Shown: positions 17,732 to 27,697 of the stretch, piece after piece | Position numbering within the stretch: position 1 is the stretch's first letter | Layout: each line of letters opens with the position of its first letter | Assembly: GCF_001296045.1 (NCBI RefSeq) | Contig: NZ_LJHS01000026.1 | Location: 62,001-126,000, forward strand | Length of the DNA: 64,000 bases | Reading direction: 5' to 3' | From: Rhizobium sp. AAP43 | GTDB lineage: Bacteria > Pseudomonadota > Alphaproteobacteria > Rhizobiales > Rhizobiaceae | Position numbers and translations under genes: made by a program | Notes under the pieces: generated by a model | Database searches by the model: none | The model's input: the letters and a program-made list of their open reading frames with translations, nothing else | Told to the model about the DNA's origin: nothing

Positions 17732-18667
17732 ATGCTGATCATCTTTGAAAGTATCCTGCCGATCTTCCTGCTCGTGCTGCTGGGGGTCGGGCTAAAACGC
17801 TCGCCGCTGATTGCGCCGAGTTTCTGGGGTGGCATGGAGCAGTTCGGCTATTTCGTGATGTTTCCTGCCCTGCTCTTCCACACGCTGGCGACGACCGACC
17901 TTACAGGCTTCGAAAGCGTTGGCGTTGGGCTGGTGTCGCTCATCGCCGTCCTGATCATGTCTGCAGTCTCGCTTGCCCTCTGGCCTGTGCTGAAGGCCGC
18001 CGGCATGGGCGGACCTGCCTTCACCTCGATCTTCCAGACGGCCAACCGCTGGAACGGTTTCATGGCGCTTGCCATTGCGGAAAAGCTGACCGGGCCACAA
18101 GGGCTCGCCATCATCGCCGTGATCATGGCGACGATCATTATCCCGGTGAACCTGATCAATGTCGGCGTCATGGTTTGGTTTTCCGGCCAGAGCCGCGACC
18201 TCAGGACATTCGCGCTGCGGATCATCACCAACCCGATCATCATCGGGTCGCTCGCCGGTGTCGCGGTCAACCTGCTCCACGTGCCACTCTATGAGCCGCT
18301 GATGACCACCGTCGATCTCGTGGCCCGCGCATCGCTTGGATTGGGACTGATCACGGTCGGTGCAGGATTGCGGATCGCAGATGCGCTTCGCCCGCAACCG
18401 AGTGTGCTTTTGAGCGTCTTCCTCAAGCTCGTGCTTTTCCCCATCGTCTCCGTCGCGATCGCGGTTGTCTTCGGTTTTTCGCAGGAGACGATTTTGATGA
18501 TTGCGCTGGGGGCGGCCGTGCCAACCGCGATGAACGGCTACCTGCTGGCCAAACAGATGGGCGGGGATGCGGATCTCTATGCGGCAGCGGCCACCGTGCA
18601 GACGGTCGCTGCCTTTTTCACTATTCCTGCGGTGTTGACGCTCGTGACCTACGCGCCTGGCGGATAA
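17732..18667 (+). CDS. AEC family (auxin efflux carrier-like) transporter
   Basis: A 311-residue inner-membrane transporter of the AEC family (bile/arsenite/riboflavin transporter superfamily; family members export organic acids, malonate or auxin-like compounds). It shows about ten hydrophobic segments in two sets of five with the family landmarks LLGVGLKRSPLI near the start, QTANRWNGFMALAI in the middle and GAAVPTAMNGYLLAKQMGGD near the end. The start at 17732 gives the usual N-terminus directly in the first membrane helix. Substrate unknown. It overlaps the end of the convergent aidB-type gene by 19 bases. Confidence 0.9.
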   Translation: MLIIFESILPIFLLVLLGVGLKRSPLIAPSFWGGMEQFGYFVMFPALLFHTLATTDLTGFESVGVGLVSLIAVLIMSAVSLALWPVLKAAGMGGPAFTSIFQTANRWNGFMALAIAEKLTGPQGLAIIAVIMATIIIPVNLINVGVMVWFSGQSRDLRTFALRIITNPIIIGSLAGVAVNLLHVPLYEPLMTTVDLVARASLGLGLITVGAGLRIADALRPQPSVLLSVFLKLVLFPIVSVAIAVVFGFSQETILMIALGAAVPTAMNGYLLAKQMGGDADLYAAAATVQTVAAFFTIPAVLTLVTYAPGG

Positions 18668-20301
18668 AGAAGGTCGAGCACGAATCGGGCGTCGAAGCGG
18701 GCATCGATGACGCCGTAGCTATGGCGCCAACCGCCAGCCAGGCGGCTCTCGAGGAAGGCGTCGGCGATCTTGGTGGCACCCAGACGATAGAGTTCGGCGG
18801 CCCCGGCTGCGAGTGCCAATTGCTCGATCAAAAGACGGCCGGCGGCCTCATCCTGATCGGCAAGGGCGGTGGCGGCACGGAGCACTTCGACCGTCTTGCG
18901 CCCGGATGGACCAAGGTCGCGCTCAAGGCCTGCGAACAAGGTCTCAAATAGGTCTTTGCCACGGCTCAGCACGCGCAGAACGTCAAGCGCCATGACATTG
19001 CCGGAGCCTTCCCAGATCGCATTGACCGGAGCCTCGCGGTAGTGCCGGGCGATGGCGCGTTCTTCGACATAACCATTGCCGCCGATGCACTCCATTGCCT
19101 CATAGATGAGGGCGGGTGCAATCTTGCAGACCCAGTATTTCGCGACCGGCGTCATGACGCGGGCGTAAGCGGCATCCACCGAGTTCTCGCGGGCTCTGTC
19201 GAAGCTTTCGGCAACGCGGAAGGCGAGTGCGGTGGCAGCGGCAACGTCGAGCGCCATATCCGCCAGTACCCGCGTCATCAGCGGCTGATCGATCAACTTC
19301 TTGCCGAAGACCGAGCGGCCGCGAACATGATGGACGGCCTCTGCCATCGATGCGCGCATCATGCCAGCCGAGGAGAGCGCGCAATCGAGTCGGGTCAGCG
19401 TCACCATGTCGAGGATGGTGCGAACACCATCGCCGGGCGCGCCGAGCAGGAAGCCGAAGGCCTCGTCGAACTCGACTTCCGCCGACGCATTCGAGCGATT
19501 GCCCAGCTTGTCCTTGAGGCGCTGGAATTCGAGACCATTGGCCGATCCATCTTCCAGGAGCCGGGGCACAAGGAAGCAGCCCATGCCGTCCTTGGTCTGG
19601 GCCAGCATGACAAAGGCATCCGACATCGGTGCGGACAGAAACCATTTGTGCCCGGACAGGCGATAGATGCCCTCGCCCACCCGCTCACCCTGGGTGACGT
19701 TGGCACGCACATCCGTGCCACCCTGCTTTTCCGTCATGCCCATGCCGATGGTGACGGCACTCTTCTGCATTGGCGGGCGATTGGAGGAGTCGTATTTGCG
19801 CGCCAGGATCTTCGGCGTCCATTCCTTCTGAACGGCCGGCGAGGCAACGAGGGCAGCCACCGAAGCGCTGGTCATGGTCAGCGGGCACAGATGACCGGAT
19901 TCGAGCTGAGCGGTCAGGAAGAAGCGGACGGCGCGGGCCTTGTGCTCGCGTCCGCGCGCATCAGGCAGGTTTTCCCAAACCGAAGAATGCAGGCCCGACG
20001 CCATCGACCGGCGCATCAACGCGTGCCAGGCGGGATGGAACTCCACCACGTCAAGGCGCTCGCCGCGCGGCCCGTGCGTGCGCAGATGCGGCGCACTGAC
20101 ATTCGCCATACGGGCCAGTTCCTGCGCCTCCGGCGAAGTCACGTATTTGCCAATCGCGTCAAACTCGTCCTTCAGGGGACGAGGTAGCTGCGCCGTCAGA
20201 TCGACCAGCAGCGGATCGGCCCGATAGGCGTTCACGCCAGACCAAGGCTTGGGCTGGTTCAACGCGGAGAGTTTCTCTTCAGACCGATTCAAAGTGCTCA
20301 T
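18649..20301 (-). CDS. aidB: AidB-type acyl-CoA dehydrogenase
   Basis: FAD-containing acyl-CoA dehydrogenase homologue. E. coli AidB is induced by alkylation damage, binds DNA and protects it; the catalytic role is weak. The 550-residue length matches AidB rather than ordinary acyl-CoA dehydrogenases (about 380). Landmarks include the N-terminal NQPKPWSGVNAYRADPLL, the FAD/substrate region MGMTEKQGGTDVRANVT around 188-204, the LSGHKWFLSAPMSDAF segment and the C-terminal ECIGGNGYVEE and YREAPVNAIWEGSGNVMALD motifs. The start at 20301 gives the typical N-terminus. No Ada-type regulatory site is recognised upstream. It is divergent from pyrB. Confidence 0.88.
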   Translation of the reverse strand: MSTLNRSEEKLSALNQPKPWSGVNAYRADPLLVDLTAQLPRPLKDEFDAIGKYVTSPEAQELARMANVSAPHLRTHGPRGERLDVVEFHPAWHALMRRSMASGLHSSVWENLPDARGREHKARAVRFFLTAQLESGHLCPLTMTSASVAALVASPAVQKEWTPKILARKYDSSNRPPMQKSAVTIGMGMTEKQGGTDVRANVTQGERVGEGIYRLSGHKWFLSAPMSDAFVMLAQTKDGMGCFLVPRLLEDGSANGLEFQRLKDKLGNRSNASAEVEFDEAFGFLLGAPGDGVRTILDMVTLTRLDCALSSAGMMRASMAEAVHHVRGRSVFGKKLIDQPLMTRVLADMALDVAAATALAFRVAESFDRARENSVDAAYARVMTPVAKYWVCKIAPALIYEAMECIGGNGYVEERAIARHYREAPVNAIWEGSGNVMALDVLRVLSRGKDLFETLFAGLERDLGPSGRKTVEVLRAATALADQDEAAGRLLIEQLALAAGAAELYRLGATKIADAFLESRLAGGWRHSYGVIDARFDARFVLDLLYPPGA

Positions 20302-20483
20302 GCTGATGTCATAAGCAGACTGTAGCCGGTCTGCCAACGGTCCGGCCCCGTTTTTCTCGTTTTGCGCCGTGTGCCGCGTGAGGGACGACACCATTTGCGG
20401 CTTGTTGGACTGACCTAAACTGGGCCTTCCGTTGATCGCACGGTAGAATATGGGGACCGTCACACGAAGCCTCAAGCTTCGCC

Positions 20484-20512
20484 TTGCTCCGCAGGTCGTC
20501 AGTCATTATAGA
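20484..20512 (+). promoter_or_regulatory. predicted promoter of pyrB
   Basis: TTGCTC (20484-20489), a 17-base spacer, and TATAGA (20507-20512). Transcription would start near 20517-20520, giving a leader of about 20 bases before the pyrB ATG. A C-tract right after the -10 can pair with the G-rich ribosome-binding site (see findings). Confidence 0.6.
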
Positions 20513-20540
20513 CCCCCGTGACATCTTAAGGGGGACGTCC

Positions 20541-21497
20541 ATGGTCTTCTTTCCTCATCGCCACCTCATCGGCATCAAGGGCCTTCCCGAGCAGGACATT
20601 ACGTTCCTGTTGGACAAGGCGGACGAAGCCGTCAAAATCAGCCGCCAGCGCGAGAAGAAGACGTCCACGCTTCGCGGCCTCACCCAGATCAACCTGTTCT
20701 TCGAAGCCTCGACCCGGACCCAGTCCTCGTTCGAGCTTGCCGGAAAACGTCTCGGCGCCGATGTGATGAACATGTCGGTTGGCAATTCCTCGGTGAAGAA
20801 GGGCGAGACGCTGATCGACACGGCTATGACGCTGAACGCCATGCGGCCGGACGTGCTTGTCGTGCGGCATTCCTCAGCAGGTGCAGCCGCCCTCCTCGCC
20901 CAGAAAGTCGCATGCTCGGTCGTCAATGCCGGCGACGGCCAGCATGAACATCCGACCCAGGCGTTGCTCGATGCGCTGACGATCCGGCGCGCCAAGGGCA
21001 AGCTCTCGCGCATCATCGTCGCGATCTGCGGCGACGTGCTGCATTCGCGCGTGGCACGCTCCAACATCCTGCTCTTGAACGCCATGGGCGCACGCGTGCG
21101 GGTCGTGGCGCCTGCGACGCTTCTCCCGGCCGGCATCGCCGACATGGGATGCGAAGTCTATCACGATATGAAGGAAGGCCTGAAGGACGCTGACGTCGTG
21201 ATGATGCTGCGCCTGCAGCGCGAGCGCATGTCCGGCTCCTTCGTGCCGTCGGTGCGCGAATACTTCCACTTCTACGGCCTCGATGCCGAAAAACTCAAAG
21301 CCGCCAAGGACGATGCGCTGGTCATGCATCCGGGCCCGATGAACCGAGGCGTCGAGATCGCCTCTGAAGTTGCCGATGGCCCACAGAGCGTGATCGAGAG
21401 CCAGGTGGAAATGGGCGTCGCCGTTCGCATGGCGGTGATGGAGACATTGCTGGTTTCACAGAACCAGGGACCGCGCAGCGAGGGATTGGGCGCATGA
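20541..21497 (+). CDS. pyrB: aspartate carbamoyltransferase catalytic subunit
   Basis: Condenses carbamoyl phosphate and aspartate to carbamoyl-aspartate in pyrimidine synthesis. The 318-residue protein has the carbamoyl-phosphate loop [18 protein letters not shown], the [18 protein letters not shown] motif, and the aspartate-domain segments [17 protein letters not shown] and [12 protein letters not shown]. The start at 20541 has an AAGGGGGA ribosome-binding site. No pyrI is present; instead the next gene encodes an inactive dihydroorotase, the arrangement of class A ATCases. The stop overlaps that gene's start (ATGA). Confidence 0.97.
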   Translation: MVFFPHRHLIGIKGLPEQDITFLLDKADEAVKISRQREKKTSTLRGLTQINLFFEASTRTQSSFELAGKRLGADVMNMSVGNSSVKKGETLIDTAMTLNAMRPDVLVVRHSSAGAAALLAQKVACSVVNAGDGQHEHPTQALLDALTIRRAKGKLSRIIVAICGDVLHSRVARSNILLLNAMGARVRVVAPATLLPAGIADMGCEVYHDMKEGLKDADVVMMLRLQRERMSGSFVPSVREYFHFYGLDAEKLKAAKDDALVMHPGPMNRGVEIASEVADGPQSVIESQVEMGVAVRMAVMETLLVSQNQGPRSEGLGA

Positions 21498-22786
21498 TGA
21501 AACCACTCGTCCTCAAGAATGCCCGCATCCTCGATCCGTCGCGCAATCTGGATGAAGCCGGTACGATCATCGTCGGCCATGATGGACTGATCCTCGCAGC
21601 CGGCCACGATGCGCAGAATCAGGGCGCACCCGAAGGTGCAGAGATCCGCGACTGCCGTGGACTTGTCGCCATGCCGGGTCTTGTCGATGCGCGTGTCTTT
21701 GTCGGCGAACCCGGCAGCGAACACCGCGAAACGATTGCCTCCGCCAGCCGGGCGGCCGCAGCCGGCGGTGTCACATCCTTCATCATGATGCCGGAAACCG
21801 ATCCCGTCATCGATGACATCGCGCTGGTCGAATTCGTCAAGAAGACGGCACGCGATACGGCAAGCGTCAATGTCTATCCGGCAGCGGCCCTGACCAAGGG
21901 CATGACGAGCGCCGAGATGACCGAGATGGGTCTCTTGCAGCTTGCGGGCGCCGTCGCCTTCACCAATGGGCGTCATGGCTTGAACGACACGCAGGTTCTG
22001 CGCCGGGCAATGACCTATGCGCGCGAATTCAATGCCGTCATCGCGCTCGAGACCCGCGAAAAATATCTGGCCGCCAATGGCGTGATGAACGAAGGGCTGC
22101 TGGCCAGCTGGCTGGGGCTCGGCGGCATTCCGCGGGAGACCGAGATCATTCCGCTGGAACGAGACCTGCGCATCGCATCTCTGACGAAGGCGAAGTATCA
22201 CGCCGCACAGATTTCCGTGCCGGAATCGGTCGAGGCGATCGAGGTGGCGCGCAAGCGCGGCGCCAAGGTCACCTGCGCCATCTCCATCAACCATCTCAGC
22301 CTGAACGAGAATGACATCGGCGAGTATCGCAGCTTCTTCAAGCTCTACCCGCCGCTGCGATCGGAAGATGACCGTATGGCGATGGTCCAGGCGCTGGCCG
22401 AGGGCAAGATCGACATCATTGTTTCATCGCACGATCCGCAGGATGTCGACACCAAACGCCTGCCTTTCGGTGAGGCTGCGGATGGTGCCACTGGGCTTGA
22501 AACCATGCTTTCGGCCGCACTCAGGCTGCATCATGCGGGCCATGTGCCGCTGATGCGGCTGATCGATGCCATGTCGACCCGGCCCGCGGCGATCTTCGGC
22601 CTGCCCGGCGGAACGCTGAAGCCAGGGGCAAGCGGGGACATAGCCCTCGTCGATCTCGACGAACCCTGGCTGGTGTCTAAGGACCAGTTGCTCGGTCGCT
22701 CCAAGAACACACCGTTTGAAGATGCGCGCTTTTCGGGCAGAGCCGTCGCGACCTATGTCGCAGGACGCTCAGTCCACGCGCTCTGA
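21494..22786 (+). CDS. dihydroorotase-like protein lacking zinc ligands (PyrC'-type)
   Basis: A 430-residue dihydroorotase homologue, probably a structural partner of PyrB rather than an enzyme. In active dihydroorotases the segment after PGLVD is HxH plus REPG; here it reads [10 protein letters not shown], so both histidines are replaced (R67, F69) and the substrate arginine is glycine. The distal DHAPH-type motif is also changed, to SSHDPQD. The rest of the fold is intact ([15 protein letters not shown] near the end). In Pseudomonas, the equivalent PyrC' is needed for assembly of active ATCase; I infer the same here. A genuine dihydroorotase should be elsewhere in the genome. It overlaps pyrB by four bases. 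Confidence 0.9.
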   Translation: MMKPLVLKNARILDPSRNLDEAGTIIVGHDGLILAAGHDAQNQGAPEGAEIRDCRGLVAMPGLVDARVFVGEPGSEHRETIASASRAAAAGGVTSFIMMPETDPVIDDIALVEFVKKTARDTASVNVYPAAALTKGMTSAEMTEMGLLQLAGAVAFTNGRHGLNDTQVLRRAMTYAREFNAVIALETREKYLAANGVMNEGLLASWLGLGGIPRETEIIPLERDLRIASLTKAKYHAAQISVPESVEAIEVARKRGAKVTCAISINHLSLNENDIGEYRSFFKLYPPLRSEDDRMAMVQALAEGKIDIIVSSHDPQDVDTKRLPFGEAADGATGLETMLSAALRLHHAGHVPLMRLIDAMSTRPAAIFGLPGGTLKPGASGDIALVDLDEPWLVSKDQLLGRSKNTPFEDARFSGRAVATYVAGRSVHAL

Positions 22787-22809
22787 GATCAAGGCAAAGA
22801 GGGGAAACC

Positions 22810-23427
22810 ATGCCCAGCGTCAACTTTCTCGCAATCGGTTTGCCGGCGCTCATCGCCGTACTCTCGCTCGGCTACCTGCTCGGTTCAATTCCCTTCGGCC
22901 TCGTGCTGACGAAGATGGCCGGACTTGGCGACCTCAGGTCGATCGGCTCTGGCAATATCGGCGCGACCAACGTGCTGCGCACCGGCAACAAGAAACTCGC
23001 TGCCGCCACGTTGCTTCTCGATGCCCTCAAAGCAACCGCTGCGGCCGTGATTGCACAGGCCATCTTCGGCCAGAATGCCGGGTTGCTGGCAGGCTTCGCC
23101 GCCTTTATCGGCCACCTGTTTCCGGTCTGGCTAGGGTTCAAGGGCGGCAAGGGGGTCGCGACCTATATCGGGACGCTGCTCGGCGTGGCACCCCTGATGG
23201 TGCTCGTCTTCGCTGCGGCATGGCTCTCGGTTGCCTTCATCTCCCGCTACTCCTCGTTGTCCGCACTCGTCGCCACACTTGTCATTCCGGTTGTATTGTG
23301 GATACTCGGGGCTGATGAAGCGGCGCTTGTGACGGCCGCCATGACCACGATCACCTTCTGGCGACACAAGACCAATATCGAGCGTCTGATCGCCGGCACG
23401 GAAAGCAAGATCGGCCAAAAAGGCTAG
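22810..23427 (+). CDS. plsY: acyl-phosphate glycerol-3-phosphate acyltransferase
   Basis: Integral membrane acyltransferase that makes lysophosphatidic acid from acyl-phosphate and glycerol-3-phosphate, the first step of phospholipid synthesis. The 205-residue protein has the PlsY signatures: [19 protein letters not shown], the [17 protein letters not shown] loop, [21 protein letters not shown], and [13 protein letters not shown], with about five to seven membrane segments. It starts 23 bases after the PyrC'-type gene and ends nine bases before dprA, so it probably belongs to one long operon. Confidence 0.97.
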   Translation: MPSVNFLAIGLPALIAVLSLGYLLGSIPFGLVLTKMAGLGDLRSIGSGNIGATNVLRTGNKKLAAATLLLDALKATAAAVIAQAIFGQNAGLLAGFAAFIGHLFPVWLGFKGGKGVATYIGTLLGVAPLMVLVFAAAWLSVAFISRYSSLSALVATLVIPVVLWILGADEAALVTAAMTTITFWRHKTNIERLIAGTESKIGQKG

Positions 23428-23436
23428 AGGAGACGC

Positions 23437-24585
23437 ATGGGCGAAGGCGGCGCAAGACGGAAAGGGATTGCGCTGACCGACCGGCAAAGGATTGCGTGGC
23501 TGCGTCTCATCCGCAGCGACAATGTCGGCCCCTCGACCTTTCGCGACCTCATCAACCACTTCGGCTCCGCCGAGTCCGCCCTTGAAGCGCTTCCCGATCT
23601 TTCCCGCCGTGGCGGATCAAGCCGTGCCATCCGCATAGCGACCGTCGAAGAAGCTGAGCGCGAACTTGAGGCTGTACGCCGCTTCGGCGCCGTTTTTGTC
23701 GGCATTGGCGAGCCCGATTACCCCCCTGCCCTTCGCCAGATCGATGGCGCGCCACCGCTCCTCACAGTCAAGGGGGACCTGTCGATTGCGACCCGCCCGG
23801 CCGTCGGCGTGGTCGGCGCGCGCAATGCATCGATCAGTGGTGCAAAATTCTCCGCCATGATGGCGCGCGAGATCGGTCAGGCAGGCTATGCGATCGTTTC
23901 TGGTCTGGCGCGGGGCATCGATGCGGCAGCCCATCGGGCAAGTCTCGATACAGGCACCATTGCCGCCATGGCAGGTGGACTCGACCAGCCCTACCCGCCG
24001 GAAAACATCCCATTGCTGCAACAAATCTGCGAAGGACGCGGGCTTGCCATTTCGGAGATGCCTTTCGGTTGGGAACCGCGGGCGCGCGACTTTCCGCGAC
24101 GCAACCGGCTGATCGCAGGCGTTGCACTTGGCGTCGTCGTCATCGAAGCTGCAATACGCTCCGGATCGTTGATCACGGCGCGGCTTGCCGGTGAATTCGG
24201 CCGGCAGGTCTTTGCAGTGCCCGGATCACCACTTGATCCACGTTGTGCCGGCACCAACGGGCTTCTGAAGGATGGGGCCAGCGTGACGACGTCGTCTGAC
24301 GACGTGCTACAGGCGCTCGCCCCTGTGTCGCGGATCGATCTGTTCAGCCAGTCGGCAATCGAGGAACCCGAGGACGACGGCCGTCATATGGCACCTCCCC
24401 CCAACGACGACGAGCGCAGCCGGATCGTTGAGGCCTTGGGACCGACGCCTGTGGATGTCGATGACATCATTCGCCACACTGGCCTCCCGGCATCGTCGGT
24501 CTATCTCGTCCTGCTCGAACTGGACATTGCCGGCCGTCTAGAGAGGCATCCTGGGGGGCTTGTCGCGTTGAGCATGATTGAGTGA
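23437..24585 (+). CDS. dprA: DNA-processing protein DprA
   Basis: Binds incoming single-stranded DNA and loads RecA during transformation; widely conserved, also in species not known to be competent. The 382-residue protein has an N-terminal SAM-like region, a central Rossmann-like domain (about 105-315) with GVVGARNASISGAKF, AIVSGLARGIDAAAH, AMAGGLDQPYPPEN and PRRNRLIAG, and a C-terminal winged-helix domain (about 330-380; HTGLPASSVYLVLLELDIAGRL). It lies nine bases after plsY; its 3' end overlaps a frameshifted small gene on the other strand. Confidence 0.96.
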   Translation: MGEGGARRKGIALTDRQRIAWLRLIRSDNVGPSTFRDLINHFGSAESALEALPDLSRRGGSSRAIRIATVEEAERELEAVRRFGAVFVGIGEPDYPPALRQIDGAPPLLTVKGDLSIATRPAVGVVGARNASISGAKFSAMMAREIGQAGYAIVSGLARGIDAAAHRASLDTGTIAAMAGGLDQPYPPENIPLLQQICEGRGLAISEMPFGWEPRARDFPRRNRLIAGVALGVVVIEAAIRSGSLITARLAGEFGRQVFAVPGSPLDPRCAGTNGLLKDGASVTTSSDDVLQALAPVSRIDLFSQSAIEEPEDDGRHMAPPPNDDERSRIVEALGPTPVDVDDIIRHTGLPASSVYLVLLELDIAGRLERHPGGLVALSMIE

Positions 24586-24772
24586 AAGCGTGCGCCGTCC
24601 CGATTGCAGATCGCCGGCTTCGACATAGGCCATTTCGATCAGATAGCAGAGCATCTCCGCCCCCTCCGCTCTCTGCGACCAGTCGCAGTTCGCCGAGCAT
24701 CTGGCGGATATAGGCAATGTTTTCCAAGGTGCGGCCAAATCGACCGTCTACTTCATTTCTATCTTTGGCCAT
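24538..24772 (-). pseudogene. small conserved rhizobial protein gene with apparent frameshift
   Basis: Two adjacent reading frames together make a small protein that I recall as conserved in rhizobia between dprA and topA. The first part starts at 24772 (MAKDRNEVDGRFGRTLENIAYIRQ...) and runs through QMLGELRLVAES; the second continues in another frame as GAEMLCYLIEMAYVEAGDLQ and ends at 24538. Removing one base near the G-rich tract (about 24656-24668) restores a 77-codon frame. Alternatives are a base-call error in the G-run, or a genuine recent mutation. No function is known. It overlaps the dprA 3' end by 48 bases. Confidence 0.6.
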
Positions 24773-25012
24773 CGCCTCGCTCACTGTCGATGGGGACGAG
24801 CAGACGGAAGCTGCCGTGTCGTTCAACCACAATAACTTAAACATCCAGGATTGCAATCAATTGCATCTCTTCTTTAGGTTGTATTTCGTTGCAGCTCGGA
24901 AAATAGTTCAACCCTCTTGACCGCAGGCCTTTCGCCCTCCATGTCGGGAAGCCGTGTTCCGAGAACGGCGGCGTGGTGTTGCCGATCGGAAACATGAAGG
25001 TGCAGTGTATCG

Positions 25013-27697
25013 ATGGACGTCGTAGTCGTAGAATCCCCGGCCAAGGCCAAGACGATCAACAAGTATCTGGGACCCGGGTACAAGGTGCTCGCCTCGTTTG
25101 GCCACGTGCGCGATCTGCCGGCGAAAGACGGATCGGTGCTGCCCGATCAGGATTTCGAGATGTTCTGGGAGGTCGACACCGCCTCACAGAAACGGATGAA
25201 GGACATCGCCGATGCGGTGAAATCCTCAAACGGACTGTTTCTCGCGACCGACCCGGATCGCGAAGGTGAAGCGATCTCCTGGCATGTGCTCGATCTTCTG
25301 AAGAAAAAGAAAGTGATCGGCGACAAGCCCGTGAAGCGCGTCGTCTTCAATGCGATCACCAAGAAGGCCGTGCTCGATGCCATGGCCAATCCGCGCGATA
25401 TCGACACGCCGCTGGTCGATGCCTATCTGGCGCGCCGCGCACTCGATTATCTCGTCGGCTTCAATCTGTCGCCGGTGCTCTGGCGGAAATTGCCGGGCGC
25501 CCGATCTGCCGGACGCGTCCAGTCTGTGGCGCTGCGCCTCGTCTGCGATCGCGAAAACGAGATCGAACGCTTTGTTGCCGAAGAATACTGGAACATCTCA
25601 GCGCTCTTGAAAACGCCGCGTGGCGAAGAGTTCGAGGCGAAACTCGTTTCGCACCAGGGCAAGCGCATGCAGCGCAATTCCGTGACCAATGGCGACCAGG
25701 CGGCCAGCATCAAGACGCTGCTCGAGGGGGCAGCCTTTGCCGTTGAAAGCGTCGAGGCCAAGCCGGTCAAGCGCAATCCGGGCCCTCCGTTTACAACCTC
25801 CACGCTGCAGCAGGCCGCGTCTTCGAAGCTCGGTTTTTCGGCATCGCGCACCATGCAGGTGGCGCAGAAGCTTTATGAAGGTATCGATATTGGTGGGGAG
25901 ACCGTCGGTCTCATTACCTATATGCGTACCGACGGCGTTCAGATGGCGCCGGAAGCGATCGACGCTGCCCGTTCTGCCGTCGCCGACCAGTTCGGCCCGC
26001 GCTACGTACCGGAAAAGCCGCGCCTCTATTCGACCAAGGCGAAAAACGCCCAGGAAGCGCATGAAGCGATCCGCCCGACCGACTTCAACCGTTCGCCGGA
26101 CAAGGTGCGGAAATTCCTCGATGCCGATCAGCTGAGGCTGTACGACCTGATCTGGAAGCGCGGTATCGCGAGCCAGATGGCTTCTGCTGAAATCGAACGC
26201 ACGACTGTCGAGATCCTGGCCGAGAACGGCGGCGAGAAGGCCGGGCTTCGCGCCGTGGGCTCCGTTATCCGCTTCGACGGCTTTATCGCCGCCTATACCG
26301 ACCAGCGCGAAGACGGCGAACCGGCCGAGGATGGTGATGACGAGGACGGCCGCCTGCCGGAGATCAATGCGCGCGAAAGCCTCGCGAAGCAGAAGATCAA
26401 TGCCAGCCAGCATTTCACCGAGCCGCCGCCGCGCTATTCGGAAGCCTCGCTGATCAAGAAGATGGAAGAGCTCGGCATTGGCCGTCCTTCTACCTATGCC
26501 GCAACGCTGAAGACGCTGTCCGACCGCGAATACATCGTCACCGAAAAGCGCAAGCTCATCCCGCATTCCAAGGGGCGGCTGGTCACGGCCTTCCTCGAAA
26601 ACTTCTTCACGAAGTATGTGGAATACGACTTCACCGCCGATCTTGAAGAAAAGCTCGACAAGATCTCGGCCGGCGAACTGAACTGGAAGGACGTGTTGCG
26701 CGACTTCTGGAAGGATTTCTTCGCCCAGATCGAAGACACCAAGGAGTTGCGCGTTACCAACGTGCTCGACGCGCTCAACGAGGCCTTGGCACCGCTCGTC
26801 TTCCCGAAGCGCGAAGATGGATCGGACCCGCGCATCTGCCAGGTCTGCGGTACCGGGAATCTGTCGCTGAAGCTCGGCAAATACGGCGCCTTTGTTGGCT
26901 GCTCGAACTATCCGGAATGCAATTTCACCCGCCAGCTGTCTTCCGAAGGCGGCGCGGAAGCGGAGGCCGGCGGAAACGAACCAAAGGCACTTGGCAAGGA
27001 TCCGGTGACCGAAGAGGAAATCACGCTGCGCTCCGGCCGGTTCGGGCCTTACGTGCAGCGCGGCGATGGCAAGGAGGCCAAGCGATCCTCCCTGCCCAAG
27101 GGCTGGGCGCCCAGTGATATCGACTTCGAGAAAGCGCTCTCGCTGCTATCGCTGCCGCGCGATGTCGGGGCCCACCCCGAAACCGGCAAGATGATATCGG
27201 CCGGTCTTGGACGTTACGGACCCTTCGTGCTGCATGACGGCACCTATGCCAATCTGGAAGGCATCGAGGACGTATTGTCGATCGGCCTCAACCGGGCCGT
27301 TACCGTGCTTGCCGAAAAGAAGGCCAATCCGGGTGGGCGTGGACGGACCGCGGCCGTGGCGCTCAAGGAGCTCGGTGAGCATCCGGACGGCGGTGCCATG
27401 ACGGTCCGCGACGGTCGTTTCGGTCCCTATGTCAACTGGGGCAAGGTCAATGCAACCCTGCCAAAGGGCAAGGATCCGCAGGATGTGTCGGTCGAGGAAG
27501 CCCTCGTGCTGATCGCCGAACGCGCAGCCAAGGACGGCGGCAAGACCAAGGCCAAGAAGGCCCCGGCGAAAGCCGCAAAGGCGAAGACGGATGCCTCTGG
27601 CGAGGCAAAACCGAAGAAGGCAGCTGCAAAACCGAAGGCGAAAGCCGCGGCAAAGCCTGCGGCCAAATCGAAAACAACGAAGAAGAGTGCGACTTGA
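25013..27697 (+). CDS. topA: DNA topoisomerase I
   Basis: Type IA topoisomerase that relaxes negative supercoils. The 894-residue protein starts with the TOPRIM domain (MDVVVVESPAKAKTI, with the DPDREGE metal motif near 80-86), contains the active-site tyrosine Y303 in ITYMRTDG, the HEAIRPTD segment, one four-cysteine zinc finger (CQVCGTGN...GAFVGCSNYPEC) around 605-630, then two or three cysteine-free topoisomerase repeats (each with a GRFGPYV or GRYGPFV motif), and a Lys/Ala-rich basic tail of about 60 residues as in other alphaproteobacteria. rnr overlaps its stop codon. Confidence 0.98.
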   Translation: MDVVVVESPAKAKTINKYLGPGYKVLASFGHVRDLPAKDGSVLPDQDFEMFWEVDTASQKRMKDIADAVKSSNGLFLATDPDREGEAISWHVLDLLKKKKVIGDKPVKRVVFNAITKKAVLDAMANPRDIDTPLVDAYLARRALDYLVGFNLSPVLWRKLPGARSAGRVQSVALRLVCDRENEIERFVAEEYWNISALLKTPRGEEFEAKLVSHQGKRMQRNSVTNGDQAASIKTLLEGAAFAVESVEAKPVKRNPGPPFTTSTLQQAASSKLGFSASRTMQVAQKLYEGIDIGGETVGLITYMRTDGVQMAPEAIDAARSAVADQFGPRYVPEKPRLYSTKAKNAQEAHEAIRPTDFNRSPDKVRKFLDADQLRLYDLIWKRGIASQMASAEIERTTVEILAENGGEKAGLRAVGSVIRFDGFIAAYTDQREDGEPAEDGDDEDGRLPEINARESLAKQKINASQHFTEPPPRYSEASLIKKMEELGIGRPSTYAATLKTLSDREYIVTEKRKLIPHSKGRLVTAFLENFFTKYVEYDFTADLEEKLDKISAGELNWKDVLRDFWKDFFAQIEDTKELRVTNVLDALNEALAPLVFPKREDGSDPRICQVCGTGNLSLKLGKYGAFVGCSNYPECNFTRQLSSEGGAEAEAGGNEPKALGKDPVTEEEITLRSGRFGPYVQRGDGKEAKRSSLPKGWAPSDIDFEKALSLLSLPRDVGAHPETGKMISAGLGRYGPFVLHDGTYANLEGIEDVLSIGLNRAVTVLAEKKANPGGRGRTAAVALKELGEHPDGGAMTVRDGRFGPYVNWGKVNATLPKGKDPQDVSVEEALVLIAERAAKDGGKTKAKKAPAKAAKAKTDASGEAKPKKAAAKPKAKAAAKPAAKSKTTKKSAT

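Noticed and set aside
24874..25083. Minus-strand frames over the topA start
   Set aside because: They overlap the well-supported topA N-terminus and have no recognisable content.
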